A stretch of DNA of 64,000 nucleotides from Sphingopyxis sp. CCNWLW2 (GTDB lineage: Bacteria > Pseudomonadota > Alphaproteobacteria > Sphingomonadales > Sphingomonadaceae). A model generated the notes under the pieces. It was not told where the DNA came from and did not search any database. It saw only the letters and a list, made by a program, of their open reading frames with translations. The stretch spans positions 2,049,001-2,113,000 of the forward strand of contig NZ_JBAWKJ010000001.1 of assembly GCF_037095755.1 (NCBI RefSeq), written 5' to 3'. The position numbers were made by a program, and so were the translations under genes. This document shows positions 6,730 through 16,596 of the stretch, piece after piece (position 1 is the first letter of the stretch; the number at the start of each line of letters is the position of its first letter).

Positions 6730-8277
6730 ATGGCAGAGCGGCGCCCCGGGGACATGAGCGATGCCGGGTCATCGGCATCGCGAGGCAGCGAGGGACGAGG
6801 TTTGGCGGACGGGGGAGACGAAGCTGCAGCACGTGCCGAAAGGCTGCGTCTCGACACGCTTCGCGAATATCGCATCATGGACACCCCGCCCGAGCAGGCG
6901 TTCGACCGCGTCACGAAAATGGTCGCCGAACTGTACGGTGTGCCGATCGCGCTGGTCTCGCTCGTCGACGATTGCCGCCAATGGTTCAAATCGGCCTATG
7001 GCCTCGATACCCCCGAAACGCCGCGCGAGATAAGCTTTTGCCAATATGTCATCGCCGAGGAGCGGCCGGTGATGGTGACCGATGTGCTGGGCGATCCGCG
7101 CTTTCGCGACAATCCGCTGGTGACCGGCGACCTGCACATCCGCTTCTATGCGGGGGTGCCGCTGCGCGCTTATAACGGCGCGATCCTCGGCAGCCTGTGC
7201 CTGATCGATCGCGACGAGCGCGGACCGTTGACCGATGTCGAGCTCGATCGGCTCGGGGATTTCGCCGGGATCATCATGGCCGAGGCCGACCTTCGCCGGA
7301 TCGGCGCCGAGCGCGACGAAGCACGCCGGACGCTCGAGCGCGCGCTCGATTTTTCGGGGATCGCGACCTGGCAATATGATCCGCGGACCGACCGGCTGCG
7401 CACGCAGGGCGCCGGCGCCGAACTATGGGGCTCTGAATTCCAGGCGATGCTGGCGACCGGCAACGGATTTTTCGACCTTGTCCATCCCGACGACCGCGCC
7501 GCGTTGCGCGAGATACTGAAGGAAGCGATCGCGAACGGCACGCCCTATGCGGCCGAATATCGCGTCCTCAATCCCGAGCGCGGGGTGCGCTGGAATGCCG
7601 TGCGCGGCGACTGGGACGTGCGGTCGGATGATGCGATGCTGACCGGGGTGAGCATCGACATCACCGAACAGAAAAGCCGGCAGGAGAATGCCAATCTGTT
7701 GATGCGCGAATTGCACCACCGGATGCGCAACCTGTTCGCGACGGTCAGCGCGATCATCTCGCTCACCCGCCACGCCGCGCGCGACGTCGACGATTATGTC
7801 GAACGGATCAGCAGCCGGCTCGACGCGCTCAACCGCGCGCAGAATGTCCTGCTCGGCGCCAATTTCATGACCGGGTCGATGCACGCGCTGATGCGCGAGG
7901 TCGAGGCGGCTTTTCCGCGGATCCGCTGGTCGGGGCCCGACCTGCTGCTCCCCGAAAATGCCCTGGTCGCAATGGCGCTGGTGTTCAACGAGCTTGCGAC
8001 CAATGCGGTCAAGCATGGCGCGCTGGCGACCGACGCGGGCCGTGTCGAGATCCACTGGTCGCAGGATCCGGAGGGCAGCGAGTCGCGGATGTTTCGCCTG
8101 ACCTGGACCGAAACCGGGACGCAGGGGCTGGTCGGGCCGCCCGATCGCACCAGTTTCGGCACGCTGCTGATGGAACGCAGCGTGCGCAACAATCTGGGCG
8201 GCTCGATCGCGCGCCACTGGGAGCCGACCGGGCTGGTGGTCGACATCGCGCTGCCCGCAAAGTGGCGCGAGGCTTAG
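6730..8277 (+). CDS. GAF-PAS HWE-family sensor histidine kinase, probable PhyR kinase
   Basis: 515 aa from ATG 6730 (AGGGA eight bases upstream). Order: variable N-terminus; GAF domain about 40-195 (FDRVTKMVAELYGVPIALVS, GVPLRAYNGAILGSLCLID); short helix; PAS about 210-315 ending in GVSIDITEQK; dimerisation/phosphoacceptor box ELHHRMRN with His330; ATPase domain with N-box NELATNAVKHGAL, the WTE motif and FGTLLMERSV. The N-box histidine plus W-x-E define the HWE class, to which PhyR kinases (PhyK/PakF type) belong. No membrane segment is seen, so it is probably cytosolic. Divergent placement next to phyR supports pairing; that is inference. Confidence 0.88.
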   Translation: MAERRPGDMSDAGSSASRGSEGRGLADGGDEAAARAERLRLDTLREYRIMDTPPEQAFDRVTKMVAELYGVPIALVSLVDDCRQWFKSAYGLDTPETPREISFCQYVIAEERPVMVTDVLGDPRFRDNPLVTGDLHIRFYAGVPLRAYNGAILGSLCLIDRDERGPLTDVELDRLGDFAGIIMAEADLRRIGAERDEARRTLERALDFSGIATWQYDPRTDRLRTQGAGAELWGSEFQAMLATGNGFFDLVHPDDRAALREILKEAIANGTPYAAEYRVLNPERGVRWNAVRGDWDVRSDDAMLTGVSIDITEQKSRQENANLLMRELHHRMRNLFATVSAIISLTRHAARDVDDYVERISSRLDALNRAQNVLLGANFMTGSMHALMREVEAAFPRIRWSGPDLLLPENALVAMALVFNELATNAVKHGALATDAGRVEIHWSQDPEGSESRMFRLTWTETGTQGLVGPPDRTSFGTLLMERSVRNNLGGSIARHWEPTGLVVDIALPAKWREA

Positions 8278-8291
8278 CGCGGGCCCGGATT

Positions 8292-8320
8292 TGTTCCTTC
8301 TTTGTTCGTTGTGCTATGCA
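8292..8320 (+). promoter_or_regulatory. promoter with embedded LexA (SOS) box
   Basis: GTTC at 8293-8296 and GTTC at 8304-8307 are spaced by exactly 7 bases, the alphaproteobacterial LexA operator. It overlaps a -35-like TTGTTC (8292-8297), which is 17 bases from a -10-like TATGCA (8315-8320). LexA bound there would block polymerase. The next gene start is 8368. This predicts DNA-damage induction of the exonuclease-ligase operon. Confidence 0.7.
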
Positions 8321-8367
8321 GGCGATATGAACAAGGCGGCGATTCCGATTCCGGCAGGTGGGTGCTG

Positions 8368-9381
8368 ATGGTGAAGGCCAAGCATTGGCTCGAACCGCAT
8401 TCGGGCGGGCTTTATGTGAAGCCCGCCGACCTGTGGATCGATCCCTCGCGCCCGGTCGAGCGCGCTGCGGTGACGCACGGTCACGCCGACCATGCGCGCA
8501 GCGGTCATGGCGCGGTGTTCGCGACGCCGGAGACGCTGGCGATTATGGCGCTGCGCTATGGCGTCGACGTCGAGGCGAGCCACAATCAGGCGTTTGACTA
8601 TGGCGACGGGTTCGAACGCGGCGGGGTGCGCTTTTCCTTTCACCCGGCGGGGCATGTGCTCGGCAGCGCGCAGATATTGATGGAATATGCGGGCGAGCGG
8701 ATCGTCGTCACCGGCGATTACAAGCGGCGGCCCGACCCGACCTGCGCGCCGTTTGAGGTCGTGCCGTGCGATATTTTCATCACCGAGGCGACCTTTGGCT
8801 TGCCGGTCTTCCGCCATCCGCCGACCGAGGGCGAGATCTCCAAGCTGATCGGCGCGGTGCGCGCCGAGCCCGACCGCTCGGTGCTCGTCGGCGCCTATGC
8901 GCTCGGCAAGGCGCAGCGCGTGATTGCAGAGCTGCGCGGGGCGGGATGGGATGCGCCGATCTATATCCACGGCGCGCTCGAGAAGATGTGCGAGCTATAC
9001 GCCGTGCATGGTGTCGACCTGGGCGAACTGCGGCTGGTTAGCGAGACGGACAAGGCCGAGATGGCGGGGCAGATCGTCCTCGCACCGCCCTCGGCGCTGG
9101 GTGATCGCTGGTCGCGGCGGTTGCCCGATCCGGTGACCGCGATGGCGTCGGGCTGGATGCGCGTGCGCCAACGCGCGCGGCAGCGGATGGTCGAATTGCC
9201 GCTGGTGATTTCGGACCATGCCGATTGGGACGAGCTGACGACGACGATCTCAGAGGTGAACCCGAAGGAGAGCTGGATCACCCACGGCAGCGAGGATGGG
9301 CTGCTGCGCTGGTGCGAACTGCATCAGCGCAAGGCGCGCGCGCTGCACCTCGTCGGCCGCGATCTGGAGGAGGAAGTGTGA
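8368..9381 (+). CDS. ligase-associated DNA exonuclease (metallo-beta-lactamase/beta-CASP fold)
   Basis: 337 aa from ATG 8368 (CAGGTGGG upstream). The metallo-beta-lactamase motif is THGHADHARSG (about residues 37-47), with later metal ligands in HPAGHVLGSAQ, VVTGDYK and, near the C-terminus, ISDHADWDEL; this mRNA 3'-end processing exonuclease-like architecture is found in bacterial proteins encoded next to ATP-dependent ligases. Its stop overlaps the ligase GTG (GTGA). A LexA box upstream suggests SOS control. The usual third partner, an Lhr-type helicase, is not adjacent. Function as DNA exonuclease follows family naming, not direct evidence. Confidence 0.87.
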   Translation: MVKAKHWLEPHSGGLYVKPADLWIDPSRPVERAAVTHGHADHARSGHGAVFATPETLAIMALRYGVDVEASHNQAFDYGDGFERGGVRFSFHPAGHVLGSAQILMEYAGERIVVTGDYKRRPDPTCAPFEVVPCDIFITEATFGLPVFRHPPTEGEISKLIGAVRAEPDRSVLVGAYALGKAQRVIAELRGAGWDAPIYIHGALEKMCELYAVHGVDLGELRLVSETDKAEMAGQIVLAPPSALGDRWSRRLPDPVTAMASGWMRVRQRARQRMVELPLVISDHADWDELTTTISEVNPKESWITHGSEDGLLRWCELHQRKARALHLVGRDLEEEV

Positions 9382-11027
9382 AGCGCTTCGCGGCCCTGAT
9401 CGACCGGCTGATCTACACGCGCTCGCGCAATACGAAGCTCGCGCTGATTGTCGATTATCTGCGACATACCCCCGATCCCGACCGCGGCTGGGCGATCGCG
9501 GCGCTGACCGAGAGCCTCGACTTTCCCGCAGTAAAGGCGGGGACGGTGCGGACGTTGTTGGCGACACGGGTGGACGAGGAATTATTTCGCCTGTCGCGGC
9601 ATTTCGTCGGCGACACGGCGGAGACGGCGGCGCTGCTCTGGCCGGAAAATAAGCCCCTCCCCTTCAGGGGAGGGGTTGGGGTGGGGCATGTCGATCGTGC
9701 GGAACCGGAACAGGCCCCACCCCGCCCCTCCCCTAAAGGGGAGGGAGAATTGTCCGTATCCCAAGCCGTCGACGCCCTCTCCGCCGCCAGCCGCAGCGAT
9801 GCCCCCGCCATCGTCGCGTCGCTGCTCGACCGGCTCGATGCCGACGGGCGTTATGCGCTGCTCAAGCTCGCGCTCGGTGGGATGCGCGTCGGAGTGTCGG
9901 CGCGGCTCGCGAAACAGGCGTTCGCGCAGGCGTTCGATGTGCCCGTCGACGATGTCGAGGAGTTGTGGCACGCGATCCCGCCGCCCTATGCGCCGCTGTT
10001 CGCATGGGGCGAGGGAAGGGCGGAGCGGCCCGACCTTGCCGACGTCGCCTTCTTTCGTCCCTTCATGCTCGCGCATCCCTTGGAAGAAGAAAGCGTCGAC
10101 CTCGCCGATTATGCTGCCGAATGGAAATGGGACGGAATCCGTGTCCAGATCGTCCATGGCGGCAGCGAGACGCGCATCTACAGCCGCGGCGGCGAGGAAA
10201 TCAGCGGGGCGTTCCCCGAGCTCGTCGCGGCGTTCGATCAGGACGCCGTGATCGACGGCGAATTGCTCGTGCGCGGCGAGGTGCAGGGGGGTGAGGCGGC
10301 GAGCTTCAATGCGCTGCAACAGCGGCTCGGACGCAAGGTCGTGTCGAAGAAGATGCTCGCCGACTATCCCGCCTTCGTGCGCGTGTACGACCTGCTCGCG
10401 GTCGACGGCGAAGACCTGCGCGGGCTGCCGTGGACCGAACGGCGGCGGCGGCTGGAGGCCTTTGTCCCACGCCTCGCCGACAGCCATTTCGACCTGTCGC
10501 AGGTAATCGACGCCGAGGATTTCGACGACCTCGCCGGGCGCCGCGCCGGCGCGCGCGATGCGGCGATCGAGGGGGTGATGCTCAAGCGCCGCGACGCCCC
10601 TTACGTGGCGGGGCGCCGCGCGGGTCTCTGGTATAAATGGAAGCGCGATCCGCTCACCGCCGATTGCGTGATGATGTACGCCCAAAGGGGCAATGGACGC
10701 CGCGCCAGCTTCTATTCGGACTATACCTTCGGATGCTGGTCCGACGCGGGCGAGTTGCTGCCCGTTGGCAAAGCCTATTCGGGCTTCACCGACGAGGAAT
10801 TGAAGTGGCTCGACAAGTTCGTGCGCGACAACACGCTGAACCGTTTCGGCCCGGTGCGCGAAGTCGAGAAATCGCTCGTGCTCGAGGTCGCGTTCGATTC
10901 GATCCACAGCAGCAAGCGCCACAAGTCGGGGCTCGCGATGCGCTTTCCGCGCATTTCGCGCATCCGCCGCGACAAGCCCGCCGAAGAGGCCGACCGGATC
11001 GCGACCTTGCAGGCAATGGTGACCTGA
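9378..11027 (+). CDS. ATP-dependent DNA ligase, with an in-frame palindromic repeat
   Basis: 549 aa from GTG 9378, which overlaps the exonuclease stop and has GGAGGAGGA upstream. N-terminal helical DNA-binding domain (about 1-210), adenylation domain with the nucleophile Lys250 in EWKWDGIR, motif III-IV segments (FPELVAAFDQDAVIDGELL), motif IIIa (FVRVYDLL), motif IV/V (AIEGVMLKR, GLWYKWKRD), and an OB-fold C-terminus. Residues about 93-123 are encoded by a two-armed palindromic repeat like those elsewhere in the window; they sit in the N-terminal domain and read as a Gly/Pro-rich linker. The frame stays open, so the enzyme may still work. It probably repairs damage with the coupled exonuclease. 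Confidence 0.9.
   Translation: MKRFAALIDRLIYTRSRNTKLALIVDYLRHTPDPDRGWAIAALTESLDFPAVKAGTVRTLLATRVDEELFRLSRHFVGDTAETAALLWPENKPLPFRGGVGVGHVDRAEPEQAPPRPSPKGEGELSVSQAVDALSAASRSDAPAIVASLLDRLDADGRYALLKLALGGMRVGVSARLAKQAFAQAFDVPVDDVEELWHAIPPPYAPLFAWGEGRAERPDLADVAFFRPFMLAHPLEEESVDLADYAAEWKWDGIRVQIVHGGSETRIYSRGGEEISGAFPELVAAFDQDAVIDGELLVRGEVQGGEAASFNALQQRLGRKVVSKKMLADYPAFVRVYDLLAVDGEDLRGLPWTERRRRLEAFVPRLADSHFDLSQVIDAEDFDDLAGRRAGARDAAIEGVMLKRRDAPYVAGRRAGLWYKWKRDPLTADCVMMYAQRGNGRRASFYSDYTFGCWSDAGELLPVGKAYSGFTDEELKWLDKFVRDNTLNRFGPVREVEKSLVLEVAFDSIHSSKRHKSGLAMRFPRISRIRRDKPAEEADRIATLQAMVT
9654..9745. repeat. paired inverted repeat inside the ligase gene (family B)
   Basis: Arms at about 9654-9687 and 9713-9745 are near reverse complements, each a CCCCTCCCC...GGGGAGGGG hairpin with a GGGGTGGGG tail. 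The same design occurs outside genes at 17447-17562 and 37884-37996. Here the whole unit lies inside the ligase reading frame without a stop or shift. Confidence 0.8.
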
Positions 11028-11033
11028 AAAATA

Positions 11034-11050
11034 ACCGCAAAATTTGCGGT
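11034..11050 (+). terminator. stem-loop after the ligase gene
   Basis: ACCGCAAA-A-TTTGCGGT is a perfect 8-bp inverted repeat, just after the ligase stop and before sodB. The single-base spacer and absence of a following T-run make it a weak terminator candidate; it might instead be an operator. Confidence 0.35.
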
Positions 11051-11124
11051 CACAGGGTTGCAACCCGCGGGTCCGATACCGAGTTTAAGGCCGCAAACCC
11101 CTCAATAATAAAATGGAGACTGCC

Positions 11125-11739
11125 ATGACGATCGCCCATCCTCCCCTCCCTTACGCTCAGGACGCGCTCGAGCCGCATATCTCGGCCGACACGCTGGCGA
11201 CGCACCATGGCAAGCATCACAAAGCCTATGTCGACAAGACGAACGCCGCGATCGAAGGCACCGACCTCGCGTCGAAACCGCTCGAGGAAATCGTCCACCA
11301 TGCCGAAGGATCGGGCAACAAGGGCCTGTTCAACAACGCCGCGCAGGCGTGGAACCATGCTTTCTATTGGGAAAGCCTGAGCCCGACCAAGACCGCGCCC
11401 AAGGACGACCTGCTCGCCGCGATCGAACGCGATTTCGGTTCGCTCGACGACCTCAAGAAGAAGCTCAAGGAAACCGCGGTCAACCATTTCGCGTCGGGCT
11501 GGGCGTGGCTCGTCTCGCGCGACGGCACGCTGTCGGTCACCGACACGCACGACGCCGGCACCGAGCTGACCCTGGGTATCAAGCCTTTGCTCGTGATCGA
11601 CGTGTGGGAGCATGCCTATTACATCGACCGCAAGAACCTGCGTCCGGCCTATGTCGACGCGGTGGTAGACGAACTGCTCAACTGGGACTTCGCGGCGGAG
11701 AATTTCGCGCGCGACGCGACCTGGACCTATCCGGCCTGA
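11125..11739 (+). CDS. sodB: iron superoxide dismutase
   Basis: 204 aa. ATG 11125 is chosen over one at 11113 because GGAGA lies five bases upstream. The metal ligands are visible: first His in LATHHGKHHKAYVD, second in AQAWNHAFYW, Asp and last His in DVWEHAYYID. The AAQAWNHAFYWESL and YYIDRKNLRPAYVDAV forms are those of Fe-type rather than Mn-type enzymes. It dismutates superoxide in the cytoplasm. It stands between the repair operon and sdaA and may be monocistronic or read into sdaA (62-base gap with a hairpin). Confidence 0.95.
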   Translation: MTIAHPPLPYAQDALEPHISADTLATHHGKHHKAYVDKTNAAIEGTDLASKPLEEIVHHAEGSGNKGLFNNAAQAWNHAFYWESLSPTKTAPKDDLLAAIERDFGSLDDLKKKLKETAVNHFASGWAWLVSRDGTLSVTDTHDAGTELTLGIKPLLVIDVWEHAYYIDRKNLRPAYVDAVVDELLNWDFAAENFARDATWTYPA

Positions 11740-11775
11740 GGCATAAATAATCTGGCCCTGATGTCCTATCTTCAT

Positions 11776-11801
11776 GGCGGCGCGTCTTCTATAGCGCCGC
11801 C
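11776..11801 (+). other. hairpin abutting the sdaA start codon
   Basis: GGCGGCGC (11776-11783) and GCGCCGCC (11794-11801) form a perfect 8-bp stem ending one base before the sdaA ATG at 11802. There is no other Shine-Dalgarno site, so the stem would mask the initiation region. It could limit translation or mark a leaderless transcript; this is inference. Confidence 0.4.
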
Positions 11802-13181
<1,380 letters not shown>

Positions 13182-13206
13182 TAGCCGGGCGAGAAGGAGA
13201 TCGCCC

Positions 13207-14319
13207 ATGAAGACCCGCGCCGCCGTAGCTTTTGAAGCGAAGAAGCCGCTGGAGATCGTCGAACTCGACCTCGAAGGCCCGAAGGCGGGCGAAGTGCTGG
13301 TCGAAATCATGGCGACGGGCATCTGCCACACCGACGCCTACACGCTCGACGGCTTCGACAGCGAGGGCATCTTCCCGAGCGTGCTTGGTCACGAAGGCGC
13401 GGGGGTGGTGCGCGAGGTCGGCGCGGGCGTGACGTCGGTGAAGCCCGGCGACCATGTGATCCCGCTCTACACGCCCGAATGCCGCCAGTGCAAAAGCTGC
13501 CTTTCGGGCAAGACCAACCTCTGCACCGCGATCCGCGCGACGCAGGGCAAGGGGCTGATGCCCGACGGCACGACACGCTTTTCGTACAAGGGCCAGCCGA
13601 TCTTCCATTATATGGGCTGCTCGACCTTTTCGAACTTCACCGTGCTGCCCGAGATCGCGGTCGCGAAGATTCGCGAAGATGCGCCGTTCCAGTCGAGCTG
13701 TTACATCGGCTGCGGCGTGACCACCGGGGTGGGAGCCGTTATCAATACGGCAAAAGTGCAGGTCGGTGACAATGTCGTCGTGTTCGGGCTTGGCGGCATC
13801 GGGCTCAACGTGATCCAGGGCGCGCGCCTCGCCGGTGCCGACAAGATCATTGGCGTCGACATCAACCCCGCGCGCGAGGAATGGGGCCGCAAGTTCGGTA
13901 TGACCGAGTTCCTCAATTCGAAGGGCATGAGCCGCGAGGAGGTTGTCGCGGCGATCGTCCAGATGACCGACGGCGGCGCCGACTACACCTTCGACGCCAC
14001 GGGCAACACCGAGGTGATGCGCACCGCGCTCGAGGCCTGTCATCGCGGCTGGGGCACCTCGATCATCATCGGTGTCGCTGAGGCCGGCAAGGAAATCGCG
14101 ACGCGCCCGTTCCAGCTCGTCACCGGGCGCAACTGGCGCGGCACCGCGTTCGGCGGCGCCAAGGGCCGCACCGATGTGCCGAAGATCGTCGACATGTATA
14201 TGACCGGAAAGATCGAGATCGATCCGATGATCACCCACGTCATGGGGCTCGAGGAGATCAACAAGGGCTTCGACCTGATGCACGCGGGCGAGAGCATTCG
14301 CAGCGTCGTGGTGTTCTGA
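13207..14319 (+). CDS. adhC: S-(hydroxymethyl)glutathione dehydrogenase / class III alcohol dehydrogenase
   Basis: 370 aa. AAGGAGA six bases before ATG 13207 sets the start. Catalytic zinc ligands lie in [12 protein letters not shown] and GHEGAGVV, structural zinc cysteines in [15 protein letters not shown], and the second catalytic cysteine in [13 protein letters not shown]. The NAD site is [14 protein letters not shown]. This is the glutathione-dependent formaldehyde dehydrogenase family, producing S-formylglutathione, which FghA (encoded at 16593) hydrolyses to formate. Presence of purU between them makes a C1-detoxification cluster. Assignment is very strong. Confidence 0.96.
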   Translation: MKTRAAVAFEAKKPLEIVELDLEGPKAGEVLVEIMATGICHTDAYTLDGFDSEGIFPSVLGHEGAGVVREVGAGVTSVKPGDHVIPLYTPECRQCKSCLSGKTNLCTAIRATQGKGLMPDGTTRFSYKGQPIFHYMGCSTFSNFTVLPEIAVAKIREDAPFQSSCYIGCGVTTGVGAVINTAKVQVGDNVVVFGLGGIGLNVIQGARLAGADKIIGVDINPAREEWGRKFGMTEFLNSKGMSREEVVAAIVQMTDGGADYTFDATGNTEVMRTALEACHRGWGTSIIIGVAEAGKEIATRPFQLVTGRNWRGTAFGGAKGRTDVPKIVDMYMTGKIEIDPMITHVMGLEEINKGFDLMHAGESIRSVVVF

Positions 14320-14326
14320 GGCCGGC

Positions 14327-14710
14327 ATGTTCAGTCATGTGGCGCTGGGCGCCGACGATATCGAAGCCGCGCGTCGTTTCTATGACGCCGCACTTGGCGC
14401 GCTCGGGGTGCCGCCGGGGGTCGTCGACGAATGGGGGCGGCTCATCTATTCGCACGCCGGTGGGCGCTTTTTGCTGACGAAGCCGCTCAACGGCGCGGCC
14501 GCGAGCGGAGCCAATGGCGGAACGCTGGGTTTCGCCGCGGCGTCGACCGAGGCCGTCGATGCGTGGCACACCGCGGGCGTGGCGAACGGGGGTACGGCGA
14601 TCGAGGACCCGCCCGGCATCCGTCAGGTCACCGCAGGACGGACGGTCTATCTCGCCTATCTGCGCGATCCCGCCGGCAACAAGCTGTGCGCGACGCACCG
14701 GCTGGCATGA
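14327..14710 (+). CDS. VOC family (glyoxalase-fold) protein, copy 1
   Basis: 127 aa, one vicinal-oxygen-chelate domain. HVALGADDIEAARRFYDAAL is the first beta-alpha-beta unit and VYLAYLRDPAGNKLCATHR the last. It is closely similar to copy 2 at 15700, sharing GVANGGT-IEDPPGIR and YLAYLRDP-GNKLCA. It lies 7 bases after adhC and its stop overlaps the purU ATG (ATGA), so it is in the formaldehyde operon. VOC proteins include lyases, dioxygenases and resistance proteins; which reaction applies here is unknown. Confidence 0.85.
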   Translation: MFSHVALGADDIEAARRFYDAALGALGVPPGVVDEWGRLIYSHAGGRFLLTKPLNGAAASGANGGTLGFAAASTEAVDAWHTAGVANGGTAIEDPPGIRQVTAGRTVYLAYLRDPAGNKLCATHRLA

Positions 14711-15579
14711 CCGAAATGGACCAGCCCGCCTTTGTCCTGACCTTCAGCTGCGCCGATGCGGTCGGTATCGTTGCCGCGGTGACGGGGCTGCTCGCGGAAC
14801 GCGACGGCTTCATCCTCGACAGCCAGCAATATGCCGATCTCGATTCGGGGCGCTTTTTCATGCGCGTCGAGTTCCGCGGTGCGGGGCCGCGTTTTCCGGG
14901 CGAGCTCGCCGCCGTACAGGACGCGTTCGCGCCGATCGTCGATCGTTTCGCGATGGACGCGCGGATCAGCGACCGCCGCGTCAAGCCGCGCTTTGTCATC
15001 GCGGTGTCGCAGGGCAGCCATTGCCTCAATGACCTGCTCCACCGCTGGTCGACCGGCAACCTCGCGATCGACATCGCCGCGGTGGTGTCGAACCATGAGC
15101 ATCAGCGGCGGCTGACCGAATGGCACGGCGTGCCCTTTCATCACCTGCCGGTCAGCGACGCCAATCGTGCCGAACAGGAAGCGGCGATCCTGCAGATCAT
15201 GGCCGATGCGGGCGCCGAGCATCTGGTGCTCGCGCGCTATATGCAGGTTCTGTCGCAGGACCTGTCGGCAAAGCTTTCGGGGCGCTGCATCAATATCCAT
15301 CACAGCTTCCTGCCCGGCTTCAAGGGCGCCAAACCCTATCACCGCGCGCACGAACGCGGCGTCAAGCTGATCGGCGCGACTGCGCATTTCGTGACGAGCG
15401 ACCTCGACGAAGGGCCGATCATCGAACAGGCGGTCGAGCGCGTCGACCATCGCGATTCGGTCGACGAATTGATCCGTATCGGCCGCGATACCGAGGCGCA
15501 GGTGCTGGCGCGGGCGGTGCGCTGGGTCGCCGAGCAGCGCGTTTTGATCGACGGCCGCAAGACGGTGGTCTTCCGCTAG
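14707..15579 (+). CDS. purU: formyltetrahydrofolate deformylase
   Basis: 290 aa. An N-terminal ACT domain (FVLTFSCADAVGIVAAVTGLL, about 7-27 onwards) is followed by a formyl hydrolase domain with the catalytic Asn-His-Asp set in CINIHHSFLPGFKGA and DLDEGPIIEQ. PurU hydrolyses 10-formyl-THF to formate and THF, balancing the folate pool. The start overlaps the VOC gene stop (ATGA), so an upstream in-frame extension is unlikely. Its place between adhC and fghA fits joint control of formate and one-carbon units. Confidence 0.95.
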   Translation: MTEMDQPAFVLTFSCADAVGIVAAVTGLLAERDGFILDSQQYADLDSGRFFMRVEFRGAGPRFPGELAAVQDAFAPIVDRFAMDARISDRRVKPRFVIAVSQGSHCLNDLLHRWSTGNLAIDIAAVVSNHEHQRRLTEWHGVPFHHLPVSDANRAEQEAAILQIMADAGAEHLVLARYMQVLSQDLSAKLSGRCINIHHSFLPGFKGAKPYHRAHERGVKLIGATAHFVTSDLDEGPIIEQAVERVDHRDSVDELIRIGRDTEAQVLARAVRWVAEQRVLIDGRKTVVFR

Positions 15580-15699
15580 GCCGGTCACCCGGAAGGATTC
15601 ATCGTTTTCGGTAAACCGGAAACGGAATCGTGGCTGGTCCTCGTCAGAGGGGCGGAGTAGGTATCGATTCGCAACCAGAATCAGGAGGAGCAAAAGGCG

Positions 15700-16080
15700 A
15701 TGTACAGTCACAATATGGTCGGGGCGAACGACCTCGAAGCCGCCAAGAAATTCTATGACGCGACCTTTCAGGCGATCGGCGGCAAGCCGGCGATCACCGA
15801 CGACAAGGGCCGTCTGATCTATATGTACAATGGCGGGCTGTTCCTCGTCGGTGCGCCGATCGACGGCGAACCCGCGACCGCGGGCAACGGCTGCACGATC
15901 GGCTTTGCGATGGAAGGCCCCGAGCAGGCGAAGGCGTGGCACGACGCCGGCGTCGCCAACGGCGGCACTTCGATCGAAGACCCGCCGGGCATTCGCGAAG
16001 GCGGTTTCGGCGCCATGTACCTCGCCTATCTGCGCGATCCGTCGGGCAACAAGCTCTGCGCGCTCCACCGCGTCGTCTGA
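15700..16080 (+). CDS. VOC family (glyoxalase-fold) protein, copy 2
   Basis: 126 aa, a close paralogue of the protein at 14327 and of the same length, with GANDLEAAKKFYDATFQAIG at the start and LAYLRDPSGNKLCALHR at the end. A strong AGGAGGAG site lies before the ATG. A 120-base gap separates it from purU, so it may have its own promoter. It probably arose by local duplication around purU. Substrate unknown; a role with reactive carbonyls is plausible from its neighbours but unproved. Confidence 0.85.
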   Translation: MYSHNMVGANDLEAAKKFYDATFQAIGGKPAITDDKGRLIYMYNGGLFLVGAPIDGEPATAGNGCTIGFAMEGPEQAKAWHDAGVANGGTSIEDPPGIREGGFGAMYLAYLRDPSGNKLCALHRVV

Positions 16081-16089
16081 GCCGATAAT

Positions 16090-16596
16090 ATGATGCGAGG
16101 CGAAGCGGGATTGCTGGCCGATTTGGGCGTGCTCGCGATCCCCTTCGCCGCGCACGAACATGAGGCGGTGTTCACCGTTGCCGAGAGCGATGCGGTGCAC
16201 GCCGCGATGCCGGGGGCGCACACCAAGAATCTGTTCCTGAAGGACAAGGGCGGTGCCTTCTGGCTCGTCACCGTGCCATCCGACGCGCGCGTCAAGCTGA
16301 AGGCGCTGCCCGCCGCGATCGGGTGCAAGCATGTGAGCTTCGGCAAGGCCGAGGATATGGAACGATTGCTCGGCATTTCGCCGGGGTCGGTGACGCCGCT
16401 CGCGGCGATCAACGCTGTGCCGGGGAGCATCACCATCGTGCTCGACGAAGTGCTGGCGATAGCGGAAACGGTCAACGTCCATCCGCTGCGCAACACCGCG
16501 ACGCTTGGCTTGCCCGGCGCAACGATCCTCGACCTTCTGCGTCATTGGGGACATCAGCCCGTCGTCGCGCCCATCCCCGTTCAGGAGTCCGCATGA
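16090..16596 (+). CDS. YbaK/EbsC-type aminoacyl-tRNA deacylase (prolyl-tRNA editing)
   Basis: 168 aa, one YbaK domain. Visible family features are HTKNLFLKDKGGAFWLVTV, the KLKALPAAIGCKHVSFG segment and the late GLPGATILDLL. These proteins hydrolyse mischarged tRNA, for example Ala-tRNA(Pro) by ProX/PrdX types. It lies 10 bases after the VOC gene and its stop overlaps the fghA ATG (ATGA), so it is embedded in the C1 operon without an obvious metabolic reason. The exact editing specificity is not decided by sequence inspection. Confidence 0.85.
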   Translation: MMRGEAGLLADLGVLAIPFAAHEHEAVFTVAESDAVHAAMPGAHTKNLFLKDKGGAFWLVTVPSDARVKLKALPAAIGCKHVSFGKAEDMERLLGISPGSVTPLAAINAVPGSITIVLDEVLAIAETVNVHPLRNTATLGLPGATILDLLRHWGHQPVVAPIPVQESA

